From: Trichosphaerium sp. ATCC 40318
Lineage: Eukaryota; Discosea; Flabellinia; Trichosidae
Reading direction: 5' to 3'
Length of the DNA stretch: 64,000 bases
NCBI GenBank assembly: GCA_038496445.1
Contig: JALMLS010000579.1
Location: 62,001-126,000, forward strand
The notes beneath the pieces are model-generated. The model did no database searches. It was not told the DNA's origin and saw only the letters and a list, made by a program, of their open reading frames with translations. The stretch's first letter is position 1. The number at the start of each line of letters is the position of its first letter. Shown piece by piece: positions 33,943 through 45,650 of this stretch. A program made the translations under genes and the position numbers.

Positions 33943-35009
33943 ATGGAACAGGACGGAAGGCTAATTCCATGCAATGATTCCAAAAACGCGCCTCTTGCAA
34001 AAAAAAAGCTAACGGATGATGACGTACGCCGAAAAATCAGACTTAAAATTTTTTTATTTTTTTATTGGTTTGTAACGTTTGGATATAGCACAAAATACTA
34101 TCAAGCATTACTACATTGCTCCAACAAGGTTTTGCCATAATTAACCAGTCATCCGTTGGAGATAAAGAACTAGCCACCAAAGTGCTTTCAACAGCCGTTA
34201 ACTCATGGGCCGTTTACGCCAATCAGAGCAAAGAATATGAAAAGGAAATATGGGATACACACATTGAAAGAATGAATGAACAAATAGCTCGGTTGCTCTC
34301 TACAAACTTTGCGCTTTGTCATGATCTTTTATTATTGATTGCAAAATCACTTGACTTTCCTACAATAGAAAAAGCTAGAAGCGTATGTAAAAGGTGGAGA
34401 CAAGAACTGGGCGTTTCAAGCGTGTACAGAGCAAAGATTAGCGAAATATTTAATATGTCACAAGCCAAAATTGGCGTTTTGGACGAATCTCTCACGTGGA
34501 GGAGAGTATGTACTTGTATACATACAAGTACAAAGTATACAATGAAAGCAGGTAGTACTGATATTGGGAGAGAATTATTTAAAAAACTAGATGGGAGATT
34601 GCTACAACCTATAAAAGAGAAGGAATCACTCATTGATGCGAATAATAGATCAACGGAGTATTTATCGGTTTATGTCTTTTACAAGCCAGCAAGGCCTTTC
34701 TTATTAGAGATGGGGTGTACATCACGTCATAAGGTTACAGAAGCGTATTGGATAAGTTTTAAATCAATCGATGAAGCAGACCAGATTCAATTAGTTTATT
34801 TGAGCTCAATTTACAAAAAAAAAAACTTCAATTTCTGGGGTTTACAAGAATTTTGTAAGAGCTTAGACTTAGACATGACGGTAGACCAAGACCTTTCGGA
34901 GTCTTTTAAAAGATCTTTTATTCATACATTTGGCGATATATTCAACCAAACTAGTCTAGGAGAATGTCAGATAAGCATTAGCGAATATTACAGGGAATGT
35001 TTCTTTTAA
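33943..35009 (+). CDS. F-box-like protein
   Basis: Two exons. The first, from ATG 33943, ends at KKLTDDD. An intron with donor GTACGC (about 34023-34089) is removed in phase, and the second exon starts HKILSSITTLLQQGFAIINQ. A helical segment follows, then an F-box-like LLLLIAKSLDFPTIEKARSV, continuing CKRWRQELG, at about 34325-34410. Its position in the middle of the protein and its CKRW ending are typical. The C-terminal half (TWRRVCTCIHTSTKY, FYKPARPFLLEMGCTS) is not recognised. It is probably an SCF ubiquitin-ligase adaptor, by inference from the F-box. About 333 residues. Confidence 0.6.
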
Positions 35010-35278
35010 ATAAAAATGTCATTTTTGGCTCTTTATGACGGAAAAAAAAAACGTTTACCGCTCTATGTATAAGTCTAAGAAACCTGGGTAGTAATCTCGC
35101 GGGATTGGTCGATGGAAAGGGGGTTGTGATTATACTATTCTTTGGCAGCACCAAGATTTTGAATTTGATTTCTGTTTTCAATAAAAAATAGTATTCGTTT
35201 CCTATGTCTTACTTCTTCCTTCTTTCTTAACCTTCGTAGAAATGATCGTCAATCAGTACATAATTATCACGTGTACAA
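35010..35278. other. convergent intergenic region
   Basis: About 270 bases between the 3' ends of the plus-strand F-box gene and the minus-strand YPEHxW-repeat gene. A TCACGTGT site is at about 35268. Nothing else is seen. Confidence 0.35.
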
Positions 35279-36773
35279 CTACGGTGTATGTAGACACTTT
35301 TTTATAGCGATACTGAGTGACCTACAAAAGTGAGCGAAAAAGCAGATGAAAGTGAGAAATGTAGGAAAAAAACAAGCAAAAAAAAAAAGTATCTTACCTC
35401 TGTTTCGACCTTGCTGTGTATTTACCACTAAACCGTTGCCAATCCCATTTATGGTTTGGGTAAACGATACCAAGAGCTTCTGGCCAATACGCAAGTAAAC
35501 CTCGAGCACCAAGTTGATTTATTTGTAGCCCAGAAACGCGATACCTGATAGAAAAAAAAGTTATTAAATACAGAAGTTTTTGATTTAATTGGGATTTCTT
35601 GATAAAACGGTAAAAAAATTACTACGCATACCAACCATCCAAGTTTGTTAGGTTTAACCTTTTAGCTACTGATTCTAGAAACCGTACTACAGTTGATGTG
35701 TCCCTCCAGTTATATCTATCCTTTAATACCCAATCATGCTCTGGATAGATAGATCTCAAGCAAAGAGTCAAGGAGTCACTGTAACTGTGAAAAAGTTATG
35801 TCAGTTCATTTTTGTTTTTTCGGTTTTTTTTTGGTATACTTGACGTACAATGAGAGTATGCCTCCTCCAGCGCTACCGTAAATAGATTTCTTTGGAACTT
35901 GGAGCCAACCGTCAAGTTGTTTAATATCAAGGCGTTGAGCAACAGCATTCATTGCTGATCTTTGGTTTTTCATGTCATTGAAATATGCTGTTGGTGAGCG
36001 TCTACAGTAGTTATTAGTACCCTGTTGTAGCTGTAACCAATTGAGATTGTACGTGAATAACCATGGTTCCCAATTATGTTCAGGGTACACTGTATTTAAA
36101 CATGAAGCCAGTGAGTCATTGTACCTTTTAAGAAGGTGAGATTAACAAAAAAAACTTCTTGCAAAAAAAAAGGCGTGCTGGATGGTTTCGCGTACATTCG
36201 CACAATTCCACCACCACCTATGGCAATCATATCACCCTTGGTTATAGTATACCAATCATCAAGAAGCTTGATATTGAGCAATCTGCCAAAATCATCAAAA
36301 GCTCCTCTTTGATTAGTAAGGCTTTTCCAGCAATTCTCTGGTATGTACCTAGCGTGGTAGACTTAGTGTGTTATAATAAAGCTAGAAAGTATGTCACCAA
36401 AAACGCACACAAACCGCCATGGTTTCCACACGTGTTCTGGGTACAAAGTAGAAAGACATTTGTAAACTGATGCGCTGTATCTTGTGAAGGGTTAGTAGGC
36501 TAGTCGTGAAAGGGCTACGTACTGATTAAGCATTTTTTTAGAGCCCATAGCCACAAGAACAGCGTAAGTTACACTGTACCACTCATTTATCGTGAATACA
36601 TCAATTTTGGGCGCTATTGTATTCAAATACTCTCTGTGTGCAAGTTGTTGCGTTGAATAAGCTCTAGACTGCGTTTTTAAGCTCACAAAACTCTCAGTAA
36701 GTCCCTGTATTAAATGTAATGTAAATAATTTAACGCAATCGCATTTTACGGTTCGAGTACGCATTTTCAGCAT
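35279..36773 (-). CDS. tandem YPEHxW-repeat protein of unknown function
   Basis: From ATG 36773 (MLKMRTRTVKC) the protein contains at least four diverged copies of one unit, each about 75-85 residues and each interrupted by a short intron. The conserved parts are a helix with a hydrophobic pattern then L-D/N-x-W-Y (APKIDVFTINEWYSVT; GRLLNIKLLDDWYTIT; AQRLDIKQLDGWLQVP; AKRLNLTNLDGWY), a Gly-rich turn (AIGGGGIVRMYA; YGSAGGGILSLYV; LGARGLLAYW), and the signature Y-P-E/N-H-x-W followed by W-x-F: LYPEHVWKPWRF (about 36416-36452), VYPEHNWEPWLF (36055-36090), IYPEHDWVLKDRYNW (35712-35754), VYPNHKWDWQRF (35437-35465). I know no named domain for this pattern. No catalytic residues can be proposed. It ends at 35279. 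Confidence 0.6.
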
Positions 36774-36912
36774 TCCCAGAGTGGTTGTTTACCTTTTTTA
36801 GCGTATTGTGCTTTATAACCTTCATAATGAATGATTTACCAAGAGTGTCACCAAAAGGGTTAAATGTCAAGCTTTCAAACACATTTTTATTAATACTTTG
36901 ACATTACAAGAC

Positions 36913-37878
36913 CTACTCTTGCTTTTTCGCAGGCTCTTTTGCCTTTTTATATATTATCTCCTTTTCTCCCTCCTTGTGACTGGCATACCTTGCACTGACG
37001 AACAAGAAATCGCTCAACCTAACGGATGATTAACAAAGGCGGATAAGCAAAGTTAAATTGTACCTGTTGATGTATTTATACACAGAAGCGTCTACTTCAT
37101 TAGCCTAAGGAGGAATTATAAACATGTCAAATGTCAAATTTGGATGTACCTCATAAAGCGGTAAAACCTCCCGTTCTACTCTTCTACAAACTGCTCGAGC
37201 TACGTGTAAATTAGATGCAGTACATCCACCACCCTATAAGGACTTTTAGAGGTCGCTAAAGCAACAAGACTGACGGGCAGAATAAAATTTTTGAGAGGAG
37301 GTAGATTCTCATCCATATTGTCAATCCATCGTTCTAAAGTAGCAGTATTCTCTTCACCAAAGCTTGTTCTATCTGCGGGCGATGAGTTGACGAGAATGAC
37401 AGTAAATGTAATCATTACCAAGACGTTTTTGGTCAGAATTGACGCGAGGCGTAGCTATATGCGATCCAATGTCCATCAAACGCGATTGGACCTTCAAAAA
37501 CTGTCAGCGGAACAATTTTGATTTCTACGCTACCTCTTCAAGGTATGATACAATGTCTACGCTTGCCATACGCGCGTGTGTTGCTGAAACGCTAAGTAAA
37601 CTAGTTAGGGTGGAGAAATAGGCTTTTTTTCCATGTGTACCCAATATGAGCGTTTAATTCATCAGTGGCTCCTAGTGCTTGAAACACTTGATGGGTTTTA
37701 GGTTTTCTTTCGCCGTTAAATAAGCTTGATGTTCCTTTATCCCCAGTTTTTGTATAAACCTTGACACTACGCTTGTTAGAACCTAACTGAAGATACGGTT
37801 TTAAAATTAATGCCTTCTGTAACTTTTTCGCGTTGTAGCCCTAGAATTGCACGCTTTGCGCACTCCAATGCGTAACAT
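36913..37878 (-). CDS. MMAB: cob(I)alamin adenosyltransferase (PduO/MMAB type), mitochondrial
   Basis: ATG at 37878 begins [18 protein letters not shown], an acid-free mitochondrial presequence, joined in phase to [20 protein letters not shown], the ATP-binding start of PduO-type enzymes. Further exons: [95 protein letters not shown] and [20 protein letters not shown]. The FILPGG block and the Arg-rich AR-x-VCRRVER helix are diagnostic, and RLSDFLF is the usual C-terminal motif. The stop is at 36913. The enzyme transfers the adenosyl group of ATP to cob(I)alamin, making the cofactor of methylmalonyl-CoA mutase, so the organism should use B12 in mitochondria. Seven short introns, all in phase. 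Very small exons make it easy to miss. Confidence 0.88.
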
Positions 37879-38019
37879 AACAAAAGGTGGTTTTTTAAAA
37901 GCCAAGAATGATAAAACTCTAAAGTCTAAACTTAACAAAGTTTAAGCTCAATCACGTGACACGGATTTGGTGACGTCTAAACAAAGCCACTCCTTTAAAA
38001 CATGATATATAATTGTTGG

Positions 38020-38799
38020 TTATGTTATCTCTTGATCCAAAGAAATTACGGGCAGCTATTGGTGTAGTTATTACTTTTTTGATTTGAACGAAATGCCTTC
38101 CAAACAAAAAAGATGTCATCTTTATTTAGTGTACTTTTGGTTTCTGGTCCTCTGCTACAAATCCAAAGTACAAGTTCAAAGCTGCGAAAAATCCACAAAC
38201 ACCTGAGTACATTTTTTAGAAAACATTTCGCACAAGTGATTGAAATGATGTTAACGGCCACCAATCGACATAAAAAATTTGCGTACCAACTTGACCCATT
38301 AGGTAGGAAGTATGCCATGCTCCAAACCATTCATTGCCAATCATGAGGTAGGTACCTTTTTAATATTGTTAGACAACAGTTTGTTCAACAATCAGATTAA
38401 AATACCTTGAGCAAGAGCGATGTAAAAAATAGCGCTAAAAAGTGTCAGACAGCTGAGTCATTTTTGTAAAACCTTCATGTTAGTCCGTACAGTGATCGTG
38501 CTACCATTTTTTTAGCGTTGTATGAGGTTAAACTAGCTGCTTGAATTGCTAGAAGTGAAAGAGCCAGAAACGCAGCGCTAAACTGTATTATATAAGAAAT
38601 ACTTGGCTTTGGTTTACCCCCATCCTGCTAGTAGCCCTACTGAAGGACCTGTGTACTTCTCGTCCAAAATTAACTTCAAAACCGTTGTAGGCTTCAAATA
38701 CATTACCTACTACCAATCAGACGCGTGCTTAGGTAAATGTACCTGTACCAAACTAAGCGGTAATAGTATAAAGCCTTGTAGTTGAAGAATACGGTCCAT
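38020..38799 (-). CDS. small multi-pass membrane protein, function unknown
   Basis: ATG at 38799 starts MDRILQLQGFILLPLSLVQ. After an intron with donor GTACAT it continues VMYLKPTTVLKLILDEKYTG and PSVGLLAGWG. Further hydrophobic exons read IQFSAAFLALSLLAIQAASL, AIFYIALAQ and GNEWFGAWHTSYLMGQ, then ALNLYFGFVAEDQKPK with a likely end at 38020. This suggests about four membrane segments in some 150 residues. Family not recognised. Several joints (about 38330-38560) were not settled, so the exact protein is uncertain. Confidence 0.45.
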
Positions 38800-38976
38800 A
38801 CAATGTCTGGTTTGTATTATTGCGTTTTTTCAACAAAATGACGAAAAGAACAGCGTTGAAATAACGCATATTCAAAGGATTTGTAAGTAACGCTTAGAAC
38901 ACTTTGTACGAGCTGAGTACGCCACTTCCTCAAATTTCACAAAGGAGAACTGAGAAAAAAACGTAAAAAGCCTGCC
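38800..38976. promoter_or_regulatory. divergent promoter region
   Basis: 177 bases between the start codons of the minus-strand membrane-protein gene and the plus-strand DDX24-like gene. No defined motif is seen. Confidence 0.35.
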
Positions 38977-41900
38977 ATGTCTTCGAAAGGTATTATTTGG
39001 CGTTTTTGAGGTGATTTTAACGTATAATAAGGTGGTAAAAAGCGTAATTGGAGTAAAAGTGATCGAGCGAAACTAAAAGCAAAAAAAAAGCAACGAGCAA
39101 TAAAAGCACGGGAAGAGAAGCGATTACAACAAGATTCCACTCGAGAAAGAAAAAAAGATGACCCAATGGACGAGGACTTCAATGACTACAACGACGGTTT
39201 CATTGCGGACGTAGTCGCTAATGCAGACAACCTCCCATGGACTAAATCAGAAATTGAACCTGCAATGTTTGTCGGTGCTAAACTAACCGGTTTCGGTGGT
39301 CTACTAGAAGAATTTGACCCTGCAGAGTATCAAAAAATGCTTGACAGCAAAAAACGTAAAAGAGGTTCAAACGGTGCTTCAGACGAAAAAAAAGCAAAGA
39401 AACAGAAGTCAGTGCGTATTAAGAAAGAGTATATTGCTGCGCACGTTATTTATGGTAAAAGTACTGAACTTCATACAAAACTACCAAGTACAAAAAATAT
39501 CCTTGTACTCACCAAAAATGGCTTTGAAGTACTCATGCAGTATAACACTAAAATGTCTTACGTCATACGCATCCATAAAACAGAAATATCATCAATCACG
39601 TTCTCTAAGGGTCAAGTACGTAGCAAACCAAACAAACCAATAATGCTTCATTTTGGCACATGTCAGTTTTTTTTTTTTTAAAGACTTCGAAAATTGATTA
39701 CACTACCTTCTCTGTTCTCTCTTTAGTTTTTTTTAATACTAATGATCTGTTAGTTGTCCACTGATATATATATAAAAACAATAAAACCAATGTCGCTAAG
39801 AAATGGACCAAAAGGAGAATATGGACCAACAAAGAAAGCTCCATTTTATGCTGATTGTGATAAGAAAGGAACAAGAATAGTTCAAATTATATTCGATAAA
39901 GAACGTCTTGAAGGTCATATTCAAGGTATAATTAGTAAACACCAACTCCACAGCGTTAGTAAAGTAGCAGACGCAGAAGGTACGTATAGCACAAAGTGAC
40001 ATAAAACGAAATTTGTTTTATACCATCACTAGTAAAAAACCTTCAAAAACTAAACTTCTTTGATATAGAGGACATTGGTGATGAGCTTATTGATCAATAT
40101 GAAAATCATGAAGTACCTGATATTGATACAATCGAAATAGAACCAAAGGACGAAGAACGTAAGAAAGGAAATCATCAAAGAATTGTTTTTTTAACTTTTC
40201 TAAAATAGTAATGCAGAATTGGTCTAATATTGGCCTTGGAAAAGAAATTCAACTGGTAACTTATCTCGTTTGGTTTCCCTGTTTTTAATGACTATATAGG
40301 CTATGAGAGATGCTGGGTTTAATGGTCCTACTGATATACAACAGAGATCTGCTGTAGCAGCTTTACAACAGAAGAAAGATATCATAGGAGCAGCTCAAAC
40401 AGTACGTCACTAATATCTTTGCTCTTTTAGTTGTTTTATATACTAACTCTATTCTAACCTATAGGGTTCTGGTAAAACACTTGCGTTTGGACTACCAATT
40501 GTACAAAGATTAGTCTGGGATAACGACATTAATGCCACAAAAGTAGATAAATCAGAACGCTTCTTGAAGGTACAGAAAATAGAGCTTTTTTTTTTGGTTC
40601 TCTTACACCGTTGACGCTCAAGGTTTGGGTGTCTCGTTCCACGCGTTATATCCAAATACTTTATAGTAACTAAGTACAATCCCCTAGGCAATTATCATTA
40701 CACATAATCGAGAACTCGCCATCCAAATTACTGAACATTTGCGAGTTGCAGCAAAGTACACTAAAATAGGTGTTTTTCCACTTGTTGGTGGTATCTCAGT
40801 TTATAAACAGTATCGTTTTATAAGATACCATCCAGATATTGTAGTGGGTACACCTGGACGTATTTGGTTTCATATGAAGCACGGTGTATGTCACAACATG
40901 TCATGTTTAAAGTGATATAATAATCAATTTTAGGAGACTTCATTCTTATCAGATTTGACTCGTCTCAAGTTTATTGTGCTTGATGAAGCAGATCAAATGA
41001 TTAAAAGCGATCACTACAGGGAATTAACAATGATACTTTCAGCATTACCAAAATCAGTAACGTACGTCATAGATTCTTTCTATAAAGCTTGTTGTAAACG
41101 AAAAATCTTTAATTGCAGAATGTCTTTCTTTCTCTTTTTGTCGGCTTTGTTTTCTTGTAGAAGTCATATAATATTTTAATACGATTGTATAGTACACAAA
41201 GAAAGGAGAAACAAATAAAAATTGAAGCTAATAAGGAAGCTACATTACGATTTTTCGATACAGCTGAAAACCCATTATTATCAAATGAAGATAAATTGAT
41301 TTCAAAGTTGGAGAAGTCTGAGGGCAAGAGTTTAGAAAAAGTAAGTACTAATGCCCTAATATATATTATGTATTTACTATCGCAAAACTAATTCATGAAA
41401 AGCTTGAACAGAGGGAAGATGAAGATAAGAACATTATGTCATTTTTTGATATGGATGATGAAAATGCTGATTTTAAAGCGCCAATGCGTACGTTGTATTA
41501 TCACGTGTTATAATATTTTAATAATTTAAAATAGATACTGCCGTTGCCAAGCATAAGAGACAGATATTTGTCTACTCAGCCACATTGACTCTTGATCCAG
41601 AAGCAAGAAAACAAGTACGTTATTTATTTGCAAGAAATTAAAAACAAGCCACAAACTCTGGTTTTATCCTTTCCTTTAACTGTCGTATTAACATTTATTT
41701 TTCAAAAGAATCCTAAAGATGTTGTTTCTACAAAAGTAAAGAGAATTGCAGATGATCTTTCTATACTTGGTGCGTTGTTTTTTTTGTTTTTTTTGAACTT
41801 TCTGGACGAACAAGAAATCTCATTTCTTCATCTCTAGAGCACTTGGTCAGTTTTTTGCACTTTGAACGGCCAAAAGCTATTATTGATTTAACAAACAAGA

Positions 41901-43099
41901 AGCACCCTCTAGCGGACTCTCTTTTCGAAGCCAAGATACCTTGCTTAAAAGATGAGAAGGTAACTAATCGCAAAAAAACATGCACAAAGAAAAGTGTAAA
42001 GCACTGTATACAATCTTGTTGACATTGTTCTTTTTAGGAGATTATGCTTGCTTACTTTTTATTCAAATACAAAGGACGCAGTATTGTATTTACAAACGCT
42101 GTTAGCGCTGCAAAGCGTGTTGCTGCAGTCCTTACACTACTTGAAGTACCTGTATATCGTATGTATGCCGACTTGGAACAAAGAGCACGTCTCACAAATT
42201 TGGACTCTTTCAAGAAGAGTGAGTGGGGTGTTATTGTGGCAACAGATGTACTTGGTAGAGGTGTTGATGTTCCACTCGTTGATCACGTGCTTCACTATCA
42301 AGTTCCTCGTACAACAGAGGTACTAAACCCAGTTGCATTTGATTGGCTAACCTTTTTAACAGACGTACATTCACAGAAGTGGAAGAACAGCACGTGCTGG
42401 AAAAGAAGGATTGAGTGTTATTCTTCTATCTCCTGAAGATGTTAAACTATATAGACGACTTTGCTTCGTATTAGCAAGTGGTAAGAATCGTTATTTGTCA
42501 TCTTTTGTTTTGCGAAAAAAAGTTTATCTTACGCTTTTGAATAGAACGTATCAAGGATTTCCCTATTGATCAACGATACATATTTAAGATAAAGAAAGCT
42601 GTTAAAATAGCTACAGAAATGGAACTTATTATGTGGCAGAAAACAAAGGTAACGATACCATCCGCCCTTCAAAAAACAAGAACTAACTTTTATAACAGAA
42701 TTCTTTACTGGAAAGAAACGAAGACGAGATGGCGTCAGCAATAGGTATTGCAACTGAAAAGTACGTCCAAACTACATACCATTAAGGGGAACAATGTCAT
42801 ATTTATAAACATTCAATAGAGATGATAGAGAGTTCGAAGGATACGAATCTTCTGATGAGGAAGATGAAATGACTTACAGAGAAATGCAACGTGAGAAAAA
42901 ATCAAGAAAGAACTTATGGAAAAAATCAAAACAACTGTCTGTAAAGTTAAAGGAAGCTCTAAGTGATGACCTACTTCCAAAGGGTATAGATAAAGCTACA
43001 AAGATTCGTATGCTTTATAGAAGAAAACAACAGAAAAACTACAAGTCAAGAGCAATAGAAGACTTGAAAAATGGTTTAGTTTATCAAGCACCATTCTAA
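38977..43099 (+). CDS. DDX24: DEAD-box RNA helicase of the DDX24/MAK5 type
   Basis: ATG at 38977; after one intron the N-terminus is very basic (GGKKRNWSKSDRAKLKAKKK), fitting nucleolar location. About 380 residues precede the helicase core. Core motifs in order: NWSNIGLGKEIQLAMRDAGF with GPTDIQQRSA (Q motif), AAQTGSGKT split by an intron (I), GGIS and TPGRIWF (Ia/Ib), VLDEADQMI (II), YSATLTLD (III), GRSIVFTNAVSAAKRVAAVL (IV), VATDVLGRGVDVPLVDHVLH (V) and TYIHRSGRTARAGKEG (VI). A long insert with acidic and Lys-rich exons lies between motifs II and III, as in MAK5/DDX24. Members of this family act in assembly of the large ribosomal subunit. The C-terminus is basic and ends at 43099. More than 15 introns; exon limits in the insert (41090-41600) are approximate. 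Confidence 0.85.
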
Positions 43100-43606
43100 T
43101 TTGTTCACATTAAAAAAAATAAATAGTCTCCTCCACAACAACATTACCACCAATGACTACAACATCTACTACTGTAATACAAACAACCTTCAAACAATAC
43201 AGCAGCCCAACATTCTTGTCAGTAACGTCAAGTTAGTAATCAACCTCTACAAAACTTGACTTACTGTCCACTTTTGTACACAATCTGTCAGCAAGCAAAG
43301 TACACTGCCTTACTCTGATAACAAATGAGAGTGATTTTTGATTAATCTGACACGTTAGAGTAAATATAGCGAGGCCGTAGCATAGGAGATGTTTTTTAGA
43401 TACAGAGTAGTATCTAGACAATTTACTGTACTGACTGAGCATCTAGAATCTTGTAGTAGCCTTGTGGCACTATAATGACTTTCGTTTTGTTTTCGCAGAC
43501 ATAAGTTCAACCGGTACACAGACTGGAAAATGTAGCCAAATAAAGTCTCTTTTGTTCAACAAAAACTGTTCTACTCGTTCACAAAATACCGCCGTTACAA
43601 GTAATT
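43100..43606. other. intergenic between two plus-strand genes
   Basis: About 500 bases between the helicase and the MORN-variant gene. Minus-strand frames exist but lack recognisable sequence. Nothing else is seen. Confidence 0.35.
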
Positions 43607-44801
43607 ATGATCACTAACGCACCAGATGAACTGCTTAGGATAATGAGTGGTCTAGATGGACAAGTAAACAACTTTGCGATTGACATAGTTATTAATAGTT
43701 CTTAAGGTCTACAAGCTATGGCCTACATTGTCTAGACGGTTTGCTATCGCTTCTCGGTTCAATAAGCAGTTTAAAAAGCATGGTGAATGGAGACGCTACA
43801 AAACAGACGAAACACAACTTTTACGCGTCTGGAACTTCAGAAATGGCCAGCAGTGTGGCGAAGAAACGAACTGGTACAACAACGGCACCAAACAGAACGA
43901 ACTACTGTACGCGACATCCAAACGAGGAAAAGACTGCTTATTCACGTACAACGAATGGCGGAATAACGGCACTCTTCTTTTAAAGTCAACAAAAAAACAA
44001 GGAGTCTATACTGGAGAACGTACATACTGGAGAGAAGATGGAACACTTTGGGAGAGTTGTGTATTCCAAAACGGGAAAAAAAACGGACCTTACACTCTTC
44101 GGTCCCTCGACGGTGCCTTGGTAGCACAGGGTGTACACCAAGATAACTCCCTTGATTACAATGTTAAAGAGTACAGAAGTGGCGTTCTCATTTCAGAAAA
44201 GAAACAAGACGATAAAGGCACTGTAACACATACTAGGTACAAAATAACAGGTGGTATATCTCTTACATGTGTTAATTACACTGATGGCAAGGAAGTCTAT
44301 ACTACTTACCATGATAATGGTATTCAGTTTAATGTTAAGGTTTATAAGAAGGGTAGCCTTGTTGAAAACACTTCTTGGTATGAAAACGGTGTTATGAAGT
44401 CAACCCATACACTTGATAAAAAAGGAAAGCCAAAAGGTTGTGTGAGAAGTTGGCATGATGATGGTTCCTTGGCACATGAGAGCAATTTTGTTCGTGGAAA
44501 GATGGTTGGAAAGAGAATGTATTGGTATAGAGATGGTAGTGTGGAGAAGGAGTGGACATATGATGAGTTTGGTGACGCACAAGGTGAGATGTTTTGGGAC
44601 AACGGAAAAATAAAAGAAAGATGTTTTTATAAAGATGGTGAGGCTGTAGGATCGTTTGAACAGTTTAATAGAGATGGTATTATTTTGGAAGATAAGTTAA
44701 TAACAAAGAATGAGAAAGAAGAGTACTTGAAAAAGACTCTTGAACGTACAGAAAAGTGGAACAATAGGCGCAATCCTGATTGGGAAGAAAATCCAGAATG
44801 A
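43607..44801 (+). CDS. MORN-variant (YwqK-like) repeat protein with F-box-like head
   Basis: Two exons. ATG 43607 gives MITNAPDELLRIMSGLDGQ. A 44-base intron (about 43662-43705, donor GTAAAC, acceptor TTAAG) is removed in phase, and the second exon continues VYKLWPTLSRRFAIASRFNK. This head has the P-x-E-L-L...L...R-F-A-x-x-S-R-F form of an F-box. Then about twelve units follow: TNWYNNGTKQNELLYATSKR, TYWREDGTLWESCVFQNGKK, RSWHDDGSLAHESNFVRGKM, MYWYRDGSVEKEWTYDEFGD, MFWDNGKIKERCFYKDGEAV, and others. It is a paralogue of the protein at 25635 and of the decayed copy at 46344. A role as ubiquitin-ligase adaptor is inferred only from the head. The stop is at 44801. Confidence 0.75.
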
Positions 44802-45061
44802 CCAAAAAACAACTAAGATAGCCCACGCGCGATTTGCACTCCCAAGCCTACACTGGCTGAACATTGAAACTTGATAAGTGCTTCAACTATTACTGGTTTG
44901 GTACCATCAGTGATTTGTATCAAGTTTAGGTGTTGTAAGATTGCAGTATTCTTTGTTAATTGCACTTAATGATAAACATCAATTTTTTTTAGTTTTAAAA
45001 CCGCTTCAACGCTAAGTGACTTCACCATGTATCAACGTTATAAACAGTCGACTTCAGGCGC
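44802..45061. other. intergenic
   Basis: About 260 bases with no recognisable content between the MORN-variant gene and the DH-domain fragment. Confidence 0.3.
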
Positions 45062-45650
45062 ATGGGTTGTACTTCAAGCTCAATTTAATGTCTCCACATT
45101 TACGATTGTGTTGTCTTAACTAATTGAAACATGTTACTAATATCTGGCACTTTGTGTAAGAGTAGTATTTCGAGTTGTTTGGGTTATCCATCATATTGTT
45201 TAGTTGTCTATTTTATGATGTATTTTTTTTTGGCTGAATTGTCGTTCACCGTGACTAACTCATTCTTTTCGAAATCCAAGGTACAAGGAGTGCAAGAAAA
45301 GGAGTCACAACTTACCAACAGTACCAACAGTGACAACAGCGGATTATAAACTACGCTGTTTTCTTGTTGGTGAAATTCTTACAACAGAAAAGAATTATAT
45401 CAATAATCTACGAAAACTCCAAACAGTACGTCCAATTTCTTCATTTTTTTTCCTGAGTTTTGTGCCTCTCATTGTCATTTCTTTTGCTCACAATTTTATT
45501 AGGTTTCAAGACCTGCCGCTCTCTTGCTTATTGTATCCTAAATTACCCAGTACTACACTGGACTGTAGGTACGCGAGGCATCACCACACATTACCTTGTA
45601 AAGCTACGGTGCTTTATCCAGGTGAACATTTCCCAGGCAGCAAATTCTAA
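45062..45650 (+). pseudogene. RhoGEF (DH-domain) fragment, probably decayed
   Basis: An ATG at 45062 is followed by MGCTSSSI, a good N-myristoylation/palmitoylation start. Further on, the exon from about 45281 reads YKECKKRSHNLPTVPTVTTA and DYKLRCFLVGEILTTEKNYI, then NNLRKLQT. The block R-x-x-x-x-x-E-I-L-x-T-E-x-x-Y-I-x-x-L is the first helix of a DH domain. It ends at a GTACGT donor. No frame downstream continues a DH domain: candidate exons at 45505-45570 meet stops within about a dozen residues. It is most simply a truncated relic. A real gene with unusually placed exons cannot be excluded. Confidence 0.35.

Noticed and set aside
44342-44812. Several minus-strand frames over the MORN-variant gene
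   Set aside because: Shadows of a repetitive coding sequence on the plus strand.
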